Source: an uncultured Oribacterium sp. (GTDB taxonomy: Bacteria > Bacillota > Clostridia > Lachnospirales > Lachnospiraceae). Taken from it: a DNA stretch of 7,693 nucleotides. The stretch covers positions 1 through 7,693 of the forward strand of contig CALAOB010000006.1 of NCBI GenBank assembly GCA_937927445.1, given 5' to 3'. The notes beneath the pieces were generated by a model. It ran no database searches. It was not told the origin of the DNA and saw only the letters and a list, made by a program, of their open reading frames with translations. The translations under genes and the position numbers were made by a program. How positions within the stretch are numbered: the stretch's first letter is position 1; every line of letters starts with the position of its first letter. This document shows, piece by piece, positions 1 to 5,878 of the stretch.

Positions 1-102
1 ACCCAGGACTACGCCGACAAAATCGGCGCCGACTGCTACGGCCGCGACGCCATGACCACCGTCCGCTACGCAGACGAACTCGCAGAAAAAGGTCTTTTAT
101 AA
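1..102 (+). CDS. C-terminal end of a probable corrinoid (B12-binding) protein, partial
   Basis: Only the last 33 codons and a TAA stop (100-102) are in the window; the start lies to the left. The frame is open from base 1 and reads TQDYADKIGADCYGRDAM, continuing to an end in ELAEKGLL. The pattern 'YAD-x-IGAD-x-Y-x-x-DA' followed by a short helix is what I know from the C-terminal end of cobalamin-binding Rossmann domains of methyltransferase corrinoid proteins (MtaC/MtbC/MttC-like), which carry methyl groups between a substrate methyltransferase and an acceptor in the cytoplasm. The B12-binding DxHxxG motif would lie upstream and cannot be seen, so the family call rests on the tail alone. It is convergent with the radical SAM gene and ends 19 bp before the shared hairpin. 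Confidence 0.6.
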   Translation, partial: TQDYADKIGADCYGRDAMTTVRYADELAEKGLL

Positions 103-120
103 TTTTTCCCACAAACTGAT

Positions 121-148
121 GAAAGCCCCGGCACACGCCGGGGCTTTC
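121..148. terminator. Bidirectional hairpin terminator between convergent genes
   Basis: A perfect 12-bp stem, GAAAGCCCCGGC (121-132) and GCCGGGGCTTTC (137-148), encloses a 4-nt ACAC loop. It lies 18 bp after the corrinoid gene stop on the + strand and 6 bp after the radical SAM stop on the - strand, so it can serve both transcripts. The T-tracts after the stem are weak on both sides, but the GC-rich stem flanked by A/T pairs and the convergent placement support intrinsic termination. Confidence 0.85.
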
Positions 149-154
149 GTATCG

Positions 155-1525
155 TTATGCATTTTCCTGAGCCTTCTTCGCGCGCTTCTCTTCCTGGCGC
201 TCCTTCCAGAGACGATCTGCCTCCGGTGCCCAGCACTTTGCATAGGATCCGCACTTGCCGCACAGATGCTCTGCGGTCTCCGGGGACTGCGGATCGGTGG
301 AGTGCGCGCCACTCTCCTTTACCATCTTCTGCAGGCGCTCCGGGTTCTCCAGCATCGGGCATGGCTGCAGCATGTTGTCATTGAACGGCATGTTGTCATG
401 ATATGCCATGAAGATCGGGCTCTGCAGTGCCTCGAGCAGCGTGCACTCGCGGAGATTCGCATTGGAATAATGGATGAAGACGCATGGATCCGCATCGCCG
501 TTTGCGTTGATGTGCAGGTAGCGCTTGCCACCGGCGATACAACCGCCGACATACTCCGCGTCGTTCTGGAAGTCCATCGCGAACAGCGGCTTCGTCGCAC
601 GGAGATGGCGGATCCGATGGTAAACGGCTTCTCTCTGCTCCGGGTTCGGCAGTAACTCTGGGGCAGCATCATTGCCCACCGGCATATAGTGGAAATACCA
701 GATGAAGTATGCGCCCATCCGGATCAGGCTGTCATAGTACGCTTCCGAGGTGATGGCCTCGTAGTTCGCGCTGGTGTAGCAGGAGGAAATGCCATACGGC
801 AGCTTCTTCGCATGCAACAGCTCCATCGCATGCACGACCTTCTGGTAGGTGCCCTGTCCACGACGACCATCGGTCGACAGCTCATCCCCCTCGAGGGAAA
901 TCGCCGGGATGAAGTTCTTCACGCGAAGCATGTCGTTCGCGAAATCCTCATCGATCAGCGTCGCATTCGTAAAGCAGAGGAAGACACAGTCATCGTGCTT
1001 CTCACAGAGACGGATCAGGTCCTTCTTCCGTACCAGTGGTTCGCCGCCGGTGTAGATGTACATGTAGACGCCGAGCTCCTTGCCCTGACGGATGATGCTG
1101 TCGATCTCATCGAAGCTCAGGTTCAGCTTGTTGCCATACTCGGCCGCCCAGCAGCCGGTACAGTGCAGGTTGCACGCCGAGGTCGGGTCCAGCAGGATCG
1201 TCCACGGGATATTGCAGTTGTACTTCTTCCGGTTCTCCTCCTGCTTCGGCCAGCCTTCGAGACTCGCATGGATGAAGAAATTCACGGCCAGCGTCTTCAT
1301 CACCTCTGGGTCAATGTCTCGGACGATATGCAGGATGTAGTCATGATACGGATGCTCCGGATTTTCCATCGCCTCGCGAATCGCCTTCCGCTGTGGCTTG
1401 AATTCTCCAGCCGCAAACTTGTCTGCCCAGTCCATCAGCTTCAGCATGTTATGCTCCGGGTCCTTATACAGATAATCAAACGCTTGCTCGAGACCTAATT
1501 TCTTAATCGTATTTGCAACACTCAT
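155..1525 (-). CDS. Radical SAM/SPASM domain protein
   Basis: A 456-aa protein. The radical SAM cluster motif CxxxCxxC is C118-NLH-C122-TG-C125, followed by the SAM-contacting GGEP (160-163). The C-terminal part has SPASM-type cysteines: C329-x13-G343-x4-C348, then C389, and C422-x2-C425-x5-C431. It should therefore bind one SAM-cleaving [4Fe-4S] cluster and at least one auxiliary cluster in the cytoplasm. SPASM proteins often modify peptides or act in anaerobic enzyme maturation; the substrate here is unknown. From memory, close relatives of this ~450-aa type are common in Clostridia and also lack an assigned role. The start MSVANTIKKLG is preceded by AAAAAGGAG at 6-nt spacing; the frame is open 25 codons further, but that extension lacks an RBS and is basic and low in complexity. 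The tail (after residue 440) is Lys/Glu-rich. No short precursor-peptide gene is evident beside it. Four 38-bp tandem repeats lie upstream. Confidence 0.92.
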   Translation of the reverse strand: MSVANTIKKLGLEQAFDYLYKDPEHNMLKLMDWADKFAAGEFKPQRKAIREAMENPEHPYHDYILHIVRDIDPEVMKTLAVNFFIHASLEGWPKQEENRKKYNCNIPWTILLDPTSACNLHCTGCWAAEYGNKLNLSFDEIDSIIRQGKELGVYMYIYTGGEPLVRKKDLIRLCEKHDDCVFLCFTNATLIDEDFANDMLRVKNFIPAISLEGDELSTDGRRGQGTYQKVVHAMELLHAKKLPYGISSCYTSANYEAITSEAYYDSLIRMGAYFIWYFHYMPVGNDAAPELLPNPEQREAVYHRIRHLRATKPLFAMDFQNDAEYVGGCIAGGKRYLHINANGDADPCVFIHYSNANLRECTLLEALQSPIFMAYHDNMPFNDNMLQPCPMLENPERLQKMVKESGAHSTDPQSPETAEHLCGKCGSYAKCWAPEADRLWKERQEEKRAKKAQENA

Positions 1526-1581
1526 CGTCTTCTCCTTTTTCGTTTCGGATTTCGATATCCATGAACGCACTTTATTTTCAC

Positions 1582-1722
1582 TCCAGGATGGTTTCTTCAT
1601 CCGGGAACACCTGCATCACTTTAGGATGCTTTCGTCATCCGGGAACGCCTGCATCACTCCAGGATGCTTTCGTCATCCGGGAACGCCTGCATCACTTCAG
1701 GATGCTTTCGTCATCCGAAAAC
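1582..1722. repeat. Four tandem copies of a 38-bp repeat upstream of the radical SAM gene
   Basis: Copies lie at 1582-1619, 1620-1657, 1658-1695 and a truncated one at 1696-1722. The middle two are almost identical; the first and last are more diverged. Each unit contains GGATG-N7-CATCC, a 5-bp inverted repeat with a 7-nt loop. In copy 1 the loop is changed (GTTTCTT instead of CTTTCGT) but the arms are kept. A 38-bp period does not preserve a reading frame, so this is not a coding repeat. It fills most of the 210-bp gap between the HdeD-like stop and the radical SAM start, in the expected promoter/5'-leader region of the latter. Function unknown; it could be a protein-binding array, a leader-RNA hairpin series or a simple minisatellite. 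Confidence 0.9.
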
Positions 1723-1735
1723 ATTCTTTCGTTGC

Positions 1736-2302
1736 CTACATGTTTTCTTCATCGATGTAGGTACTCCTCTTCCGCTCTTTTACGGTCAGCTTCACGGTCA
1801 CCAGATTCATGACGCCTTCCAGCAGCAGGGTGCAGCCCGTCATGACCGTCGCCATCCTCGGTCCCGGCGAGCCCTTGATCACCAGAAGAAAGCTGCAGAA
1901 CGCCGTCAGGATCGCGAAGATCAGCAGGATGTACCACTGCTTCAGACCGAAATCCTTCGCTTCCTTCGCCATCTGTACCTTCAGGAAGCTGTCCAGCAGC
2001 GCCACCCAGCCCAGTCCCGGCGCGAGATATGGGTAACAGCTCGAAGCATTGACCCAGACCACCACGCCCAGCACCATCAGCAGCAGGCCGCAGGCGAGAT
2101 CATAGCGAAACGCCAGGCAGTAGAGATCCTCCGAAAAGAAGCTCAGCACCCGGATGATGCCATAGGTGAACAGGATGCCTCCGCTTACGCCACAGACCAC
2201 GGAAGGCGCCACCGCCGGAAACAGCCAGTACGCGATGGCTGCGAGGCAGAACAGCTGGGAAATGATCCCATACCCATAGCGCGCGACTTTCAGTTTTTTC
2301 AC
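1736..2302 (-). CDS. HdeD/DUF308-like six-TM membrane protein
   Basis: A 188-aa integral membrane protein with six hydrophobic segments at about residues 9-29, 33-55, 68-86, 92-109, 122-143 and 150-171, and a charged cytoplasmic-type tail KERKRSTYIDEENM. Length, six-TM layout and the Gly/Tyr-rich second helix (GGILFTYGIIR) fit the DUF308/HdeD family, whose E. coli namesake is linked to acid resistance; the biochemical role of the Clostridial members is not established. The chosen start is GTG (VKKLKVARYG, read as fMet-Lys-Lys), preceded by AGGAGG 10 nt upstream; the frame is open for 44 more codons, but that part lacks an RBS and crosses the promoter and hairpin. A TTGTCT-N17-TAGGAT promoter candidate lies 48 bp upstream of the start. 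A CCTACAT/ATGTAGG inverted repeat (1735-1741/1755-1761) overlaps the stop codon. Confidence 0.75.
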   Translation of the reverse strand: MKKLKVARYGYGIISQLFCLAAIAYWLFPAVAPSVVCGVSGGILFTYGIIRVLSFFSEDLYCLAFRYDLACGLLLMVLGVVVWVNASSCYPYLAPGLGWVALLDSFLKVQMAKEAKDFGLKQWYILLIFAILTAFCSFLLVIKGSPGPRMATVMTGCTLLLEGVMNLVTVKLTVKERKRSTYIDEENM

Positions 2303-2307
2303 TGCAT
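2299..2307 (-). other. Possible two-codon upstream ORF (ATG CAG TGA) overlapping the GTG start
   Basis: On the - strand AGGAGG is followed after 5 nt by ATG CAG TGA (2307-2299). The GTG start of the HdeD-like gene (2302-2300) overlaps the TGA of this minimal ORF. The ATG has the better Shine-Dalgarno spacing (5 nt, versus 10 nt for the GTG). If used, it would encode Met-Gln and bring terminating ribosomes onto the GTG. It may equally be chance. Confidence 0.25.
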
Positions 2308-2349
2308 CTTCACCTCCTATCCGAGCAGTACTCTGCTTCTCATGCCTGT

Positions 2350-2378
2350 ATCCTAAGAAAATCCGCCTTGACAGACAA
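2350..2378 (-). promoter_or_regulatory. Candidate sigma-A type promoter for the HdeD-like gene
   Basis: On the - strand a -35-like TTGTCT (2378-2373) is separated by 17 bp from a -10-like TAGGAT (2355-2350). Each hexamer matches the consensus at 4 of 6 positions and the spacing is ideal. It sits between the 20-bp hairpin and the AGGAGG site, which is where a promoter would be expected if the hairpin ends upstream transcription. Confidence 0.4.
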
Positions 2379-2382
2379 TAGA

Positions 2383-2429
2383 CAAACCGGGGATATATGT
2401 TCAGATTTCGAACACATATCCCCGGTTTG
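2383..2429 (-). terminator. Long hairpin (20-bp stem, 7-nt loop), probable terminator
   Basis: Arms 2383-2402 and 2410-2429 are complementary at 19 of 20 positions. The single A/C mismatch (2397/2415) becomes a G-U wobble in the - strand transcript, so the RNA stem is continuous there and broken only on the + strand. The core is CAAACCGGGGATAT paired with ATATCCCCGGTTTG. It lies 40 bp downstream of the DUF3137-like stop and just upstream of the HdeD-like promoter, which fits termination of the lipoprotein operon. The T-run after it is poor (TCTATTGTC), so another structural role or a mobile palindromic element is possible. Confidence 0.6.
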
Positions 2430-2442
2430 CCCAAAACAGTTG

Positions 2443-2459
2443 ATGGGGTCTGACCCCAT
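2443..2459. repeat. Short palindrome ATGGGGTC-T-GACCCCAT
   Basis: Two perfect 8-bp arms around one T, 10 bp after the DUF3137-like stop codon. From memory, the TGGGGTCnGACCCCA palindrome recurs in many bacterial genomes and is often seen near REP-associated (IS200-like) transposases; that link is recollection, and no transposase is present here. It could be a stray REP-like palindrome or part of a composite 3' structure with the larger hairpin 13 bp away. Confidence 0.7.
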
Positions 2460-2469
2460 TACGAAATTC

Positions 2470-3348
2470 TTAATTCAGCAAAAACGCGTCAATCGTGTCG
2501 GTGAACCACTTGATTTCCCGCGCGAAACGCGCCCGGAGCTCTGCCGGGGCTTCCTTCCCCTTCACGGTGTCGAAGAATCCGTGCCCGCTGTGCACCGCGA
2601 TGTAGAGCTTCCCGTCGGTGTTCAGGTTCAGCGCGAGCTTTCCGCCCGCCGCCTCCGACACTGCAAGGATCCGCTCCATGCGCGCCGGCGTGAGAAGAAG
2701 CAGCGCCGGCGTCTCCTCCCCGCTCGTCAGATTGAAGCGCTTATCAAAGGCGGCGTTCCCCGTCTTGATGCCGCGACCGCTGAACACCTTATCGAGGGCC
2801 CCGCGCGGCCAGATCGTGAGCCAGGTCGGGAAGCTCTGCCCGAGTTCGCAAAGCATCCACTGCCCGCGGTAGACCTCGCGCTCATTCTTCTCCCACAGCC
2901 CGGTCTCCTCCCGCTGGATCTCCTCGGAATCCACCAGCTTCACCGTGCAGAACTCGATGGTCTTTCCCTGGTACGTTCCGCGGATATAGCCACTGTTATG
3001 GCTATAGTCGTGCGTCGGCACCGGAATATTCGTATCCCCCGGGTACAGCAGCTTCGGGTCGGGCGGGTTCTGATCGATATCCTGAAACATTGCCCCCAGA
3101 ATGTCCGGTGCAACCCCCTCGAAGGTCTGCCTGTTCACCTGGTCGCGCGCTTTCCCCTGCAGCATCTGCCCGAGCGCGAGCACCACGCCGCCGAAAATCA
3201 TCACCACGAAGTTGCCGAGCAGGACGCCCGCCACCGCAACCACGAAGCCGACCGCCGCCAGCAGCTTCCCGGCCATCCGCCCGCCGCTGCTCTTCCCCAG
3301 CGCCCGCGACAGCTCCGCATCCGTCATCTTCCTGTTCTCATCTCCCAT
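2470..3348 (-). CDS. DUF3137-like membrane protein with N-terminal two-TM hairpin
   Basis: A 292-aa protein. Residues 29-63 form two hydrophobic segments split by a Gly-Asn turn (GVLLGNFVVM), which anchors the protein with most of the rest in one compartment. The remainder reads as a soluble domain: YQGKTIEFCTVKLVD (126-140), VYRGQW (159-164), GNAAFDKRFNLTSG (197-210), ALLLLTPARMERIL (215-228), then GKLYIAV (246-252) and a terminal helix ending in TDTIDAFLLN. This order of 'Y-G-x-x-I-x-F', 'x-F/Y-x-G-x-W' and 'F...F-x-V/L...LLTP-x-x-x-x-L' fits my memory of DUF3137, a family of unknown function sometimes found with LemA-type envelope proteins. The ATG is preceded by AAGGAG with 6-nt spacing. 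It starts only 16 bp after the upstream lipoprotein stop, with its RBS in that gap, so the two are very likely cotranscribed and translated together. Confidence 0.75.
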   Translation of the reverse strand: MGDENRKMTDAELSRALGKSSGGRMAGKLLAAVGFVVAVAGVLLGNFVVMIFGGVVLALGQMLQGKARDQVNRQTFEGVAPDILGAMFQDIDQNPPDPKLLYPGDTNIPVPTHDYSHNSGYIRGTYQGKTIEFCTVKLVDSEEIQREETGLWEKNEREVYRGQWMLCELGQSFPTWLTIWPRGALDKVFSGRGIKTGNAAFDKRFNLTSGEETPALLLLTPARMERILAVSEAAGGKLALNLNTDGKLYIAVHSGHGFFDTVKGKEAPAELRARFAREIKWFTDTIDAFLLN

Positions 3349-3364
3349 ATTTTTCTCCTTCTAT

Positions 3365-4741
3365 TTACTCGCAGATCCTGAAATACAGGCTGCTGTACGG
3401 TGCCAGGGTCGGCAGGTTCATCACATCCGCTTCCGGTGCGATGCTGTCGAGCTGCATGCGCTTCGCGTCGTCCTTATAGTCCCACGGCTCCGCCTGTGCG
3501 GCGAACACGAGGCCGTCGTAGTCCTCCGGTACATACGCGACGTAGCTCTTCGTGAGCACCTGCGCCCAGTCGCCGACGTTGTACTGCCAGTCGGTGGAGT
3601 ACGCAAATTCGATCTGCTCGCTCACGCCATCCCGGTTGATCGTGTGCAGGTAGTAGTTCTCCCCACGCTCCGTGGCGCCGTAGGCCGTCGCGGCCGTCAG
3701 CCACATGCCGGTGTAGTAGTCGTACAGCTCGCTGCTCGTGACGGTGATGTAATCCTGCGGGAACACCGTGATCGCCCCCTGCGGGATGTAGCAGATCGCG
3801 TCAAACTGCAGCTCCCGGATGCCGTCGTGCGTCTGATCGTACTTCTTCGTCACCTCCCAGTAGCAGTCGCCGCGGTTGTAGCCCTCGCCGAGCCCCACAT
3901 AGCTCGACACGCCGCCCTCCAGCAGGTAGGTGCCCTGGTCGACGCGCCCCTCGATATCGAGGCCATTCCGCTCGAAGTACGCTGCCTGCGACCGGATCTT
4001 CTCCACCGGAAGCAGCGCCCCGCCGGTGAGGATGTCCATAAGTTCACCGCTCTCGCTCCGGTCAAGGTACATCACCTCATCACTGCCGGCATACTCCAGC
4101 GTCAGCCCGTCCTCATCCGCGAGCAGTGTGCCGTACTCGATGACCTCGTCCTGATCGTTCACGAATTCCCAGGTCCCGTCGTCGTGGACACGCAGCCACC
4201 TGTTCGCGCCCACATATTCCCAGAGGCCAATGTAATCGGCCAGCAGATCGTCATTTTCCGGCTCGGTGACGACGTCCGAAACATAGACATTGGACAACGC
4301 CGGCTGATAAACGTAGCCATCCGCCGCGTCCCAGTACCACACGAGATTGCTGTGCGTCATGTCCGGGTGCTGCAGGAAAAGCTCCACATCCGTCTGCCCG
4401 TCGCCGTCGAAATCATCGAAGGTGAAGTCGACACCGCAGTCGCCGATCTCCGGAAATTCCTCCGGAAAGTTCACGCTGTCGACTACCTCCGGCTCGAACT
4501 GGTCCCGGAAAAACGCGGCGCTCATCGGGTCCACCGTCGCCAGCACCGTGATGCTCTCCCCGTCCCGCACGATCGTGCCCTTGCCGACCACCACCCCGGT
4601 CGTCCGCCAGTCCTCCCCCGCGACATCCTCGCTCTTTGTGTCGTCGGTGCTGTCCGCACTGCCGCCACAGCCCGCAAGCATGAGGCACAGCACCGCCACA
4701 CCGATCAGACCATATGTTTTCTTCCACTTCCACTTCTTCAT
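3365..4741 (-). CDS. Acidic lipoprotein with FG-GAP-like calcium motif (458 aa)
   Basis: The N-terminus MKKWKWKK plus a hydrophobic stretch ends in the lipobox L22-A-G-C25, so it is a lipid-anchored extracytoplasmic protein processed by signal peptidase II. An Asp/Ser/Thr-rich linker follows (26-45). Residues 110-118 (DFDGDGQTD) match the DxDGDGxxD calcium loop of FG-GAP/VCBS-type repeats. GLWEYVG at 162-168 and TGMWLTA at 344-350 begin segments with a Gly-x-Trp start and later Asp-Gly-Thr-Trp (188-191), resembling small beta-rich 'GxW' modules also seen in the neighbouring lipoprotein. I recognise no enzyme motif. The ATG at 4741 is chosen because it gives a standard signal peptide and follows GAGGGG by 3 nt; an in-frame ATG 15 codons upstream would bury the signal. 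It heads an operon with the DUF3137-like gene. Its leader and signal sequence duplicate those of the next lipoprotein. Confidence 0.85.
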   Translation of the reverse strand: MKKWKWKKTYGLIGVAVLCLMLAGCGGSADSTDDTKSEDVAGEDWRTTGVVVGKGTIVRDGESITVLATVDPMSAAFFRDQFEPEVVDSVNFPEEFPEIGDCGVDFTFDDFDGDGQTDVELFLQHPDMTHSNLVWYWDAADGYVYQPALSNVYVSDVVTEPENDDLLADYIGLWEYVGANRWLRVHDDGTWEFVNDQDEVIEYGTLLADEDGLTLEYAGSDEVMYLDRSESGELMDILTGGALLPVEKIRSQAAYFERNGLDIEGRVDQGTYLLEGGVSSYVGLGEGYNRGDCYWEVTKKYDQTHDGIRELQFDAICYIPQGAITVFPQDYITVTSSELYDYYTGMWLTAATAYGATERGENYYLHTINRDGVSEQIEFAYSTDWQYNVGDWAQVLTKSYVAYVPEDYDGLVFAAQAEPWDYKDDAKRMQLDSIAPEADVMNLPTLAPYSSLYFRICE

Positions 4742-4798
4742 TGTCCCCTCACTTTCCACTCCCTCATGAAGTACTCGCTCATTCAACAGTTCCTGATC
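4742..4798 (-). promoter_or_regulatory. Leader of the 458-aa lipoprotein, duplicated from or into the neighbouring gene
   Basis: The ~55 bp before the ATG are nearly the same as 5879-5935 before the other lipoprotein. The shared stretch runs from GGAACTGTTG through GTACTTCATG to GAAAGTGAGGGGAC, with only a few substitutions and no indels. It ends with the shared GAGGGG ribosome binding site. A TATAAG -10-like hexamer lies at 4823-4818 on the - strand, at the junction with the repeat array, but no convincing -35 accompanies it. Confidence 0.55.
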
Positions 4799-4821
4799 CA
4801 GACCTCAATTTCTCATCCTTA

Positions 4822-4979
4822 TAGGCATGGTAAGCGCTTTAAAACGATCATATGCCTACGAAAATGTCCATATTTCGGGGTGCACCGTAGGCACGCTGAC
4901 TCCGGTTTTCAGACATCATGCCTAAAAAATGAATCGTAATAGTAGGCATGGCACTCATTTTTCTGCCTCATCATGACTG
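4822..4979. repeat. Array A of the 37-bp inverted unit TAGGCATG-N21-CATGCCTA
   Basis: Unit A1 is 4822-4858 (TAGGCATG ... ATATGCCTA). Unit A2 is 4888-4924 (TAGGCACG ... CATGCCTA). Unit A3 is 4943-4979, with an intact left arm and a decayed right arm, CATGACTG, at exactly the expected place. Arm starts within a unit are always 29 bp apart, while the gaps between units are 29 and 18 bp. The array occupies most of the 243-bp gap between the two lipoprotein genes and its last arm ends 5 bp from the 297-aa gene stop. It aligns without gaps to 6019-6176 (offset 1197), with just two differences in the first 72 bp. It is not a CRISPR: the repeats are too short and the spacers are not unit-length. Confidence 0.85.
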
Positions 4980-4984
4980 CTGCT

Positions 4985-5878
4985 TCACTTCTCCATCAGG
5001 TAATACACGCCTTCGTCGCCCCAGACCAGTGCATCCTCGTCGAACTCGAAGACGCGGTAGGACACGCCTTCGTACTGCGTGGAGTCCGCGTAATAGGTGC
5101 TGGTTTCGCTCGTCGAGTAGCCGAGGAAGCCGTGGTCCATCTCTGCCGCTTCGGTGCCCGGTGCGCGCTGGTAGTAGCTCCAGTTGCCCTTGCCGTCGAT
5201 CACGATATAGGTCTCGGCCGCGAGATCCCCCTCGTAGTACCATATACCCTTGAATTCAGAGACATTGCGCTGACAGAGGTCGGAATCCCAGCTCCAGTAG
5301 CCGTCGGAATGCCGGTCCGTGTTGCCTTCCAGGCGACCGTTCCACGCCGGCACCTCGTCCTGCGCCGGCTCGTCATCCTCCGTGAGCTGCCCGCCGTCCT
5401 GATACCAGAGGTACTCCATGCCCTCGCCCGGGTTGAAATAGCCGTGCGCGGCACTGTAGAGCTGGCCATCCTCCATCATGATGCGGCTGCCGGAATCATC
5501 GCGGTTGCTGTAGGCATATGTCGCCTCCCACTCCGGCTCATAGCGGAGATAGCCATCGTCCACGATCTCGCCCGCGAGGTACAGCCACCAGTTGCCCTCC
5601 GCATCGATCTCCATGGAATCGTATTCGTTATTCGCCTCCCCGAGCCAGATCCCCGCGAAGCCGCTGAAATCATTGACCGTGTCCTCGGTGAGCAGATCCC
5701 CGCCGAGCCCCTCGTTCGGATCATCCACCGGCGAAAGCGTCGTCTCCGCCTGCGTGAACACCGATTCCTCCGCCTGCGTCTCCGTCTCCACCGCTTCCTC
5801 CGCGCCGCCGCACGCCGCAAGCATGAGGCACAGCGCCGCCACGCCGATCAGTCCGTATTTTCTCTTCCACTTCTTCAT
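4985..5878 (-). CDS. Acidic lipoprotein with two tandem GxW modules (297 aa)
   Basis: The signal peptide MKKWKRKYGLIGVAALCLML leads to the lipobox L20-A-A-C23; the mature protein is lipid-anchored outside the membrane. Residues 24-70 are a Glu/Thr-rich linker. Two similar modules follow. The first starts FAGIW (74-78) with IDAEGNWWLYL (91-101) and DDGYLRY (107-113). The second starts FKGIW (209-213) with IDGKGNWSYY (227-236) and HGFLGY (249-254). The shared order 'F-x-G-I-W ... I-D-x-x-G-N-W ... G-x-L-x-Y' suggests a duplicated small beta-barrel or lipocalin-like fold, perhaps for ligand or surface binding; this is inference and I recognise no named family. Between them is an acidic, Trp/Asn-rich stretch. 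The start at 5878 follows GAGGGG by 3 nt and gives a standard signal; a longer in-frame ORF reaches 5947. The first ~24 codons match the neighbouring lipoprotein, while the mature parts do not. Confidence 0.85.
   Translation of the reverse strand: MKKWKRKYGLIGVAALCLMLAACGGAEEAVETETQAEESVFTQAETTLSPVDDPNEGLGGDLLTEDTVNDFSGFAGIWLGEANNEYDSMEIDAEGNWWLYLAGEIVDDGYLRYEPEWEATYAYSNRDDSGSRIMMEDGQLYSAAHGYFNPGEGMEYLWYQDGGQLTEDDEPAQDEVPAWNGRLEGNTDRHSDGYWSWDSDLCQRNVSEFKGIWYYEGDLAAETYIVIDGKGNWSYYQRAPGTEAAEMDHGFLGYSTSETSTYYADSTQYEGVSYRVFEFDEDALVWGDEGVYYLMEK

Noticed and set aside
689..1498. A 269-codon + strand open frame opposite the radical SAM gene
   Set aside because: The - strand frame has full radical SAM and SPASM motifs and a good RBS; the + frame has neither.
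155..1600. A longer radical SAM start at 1600
   Set aside because: The 25-residue extension has no RBS and reaches into the repeats, while the ATG at 1525 has AAAAAGGAG at ideal spacing.
1513..1812. A 99-codon + strand frame across the 38-bp repeats
   Set aside because: A 38-bp period shifts the frame at every copy, so the peptide does not repeat; it has no RBS and overlaps the starts and ends of real genes.
2341..2349. A possible isolated CATGCCTA arm upstream of the HdeD-like gene
   Set aside because: The sequence is CATGCCTG and there is no partner arm 29 bp away on either side, so it is treated as chance.
3101..4939. A 612-codon open frame on the + strand antisense to the lipoprotein and DUF3137-like genes
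   Set aside because: It is an Arg/His/Val/Pro-rich shadow of GC-rich coding DNA, with no RBS or recognisable motif, and it crosses a gene boundary. The - strand frames have lipobox signal peptides, RBSs and tight gene spacing.
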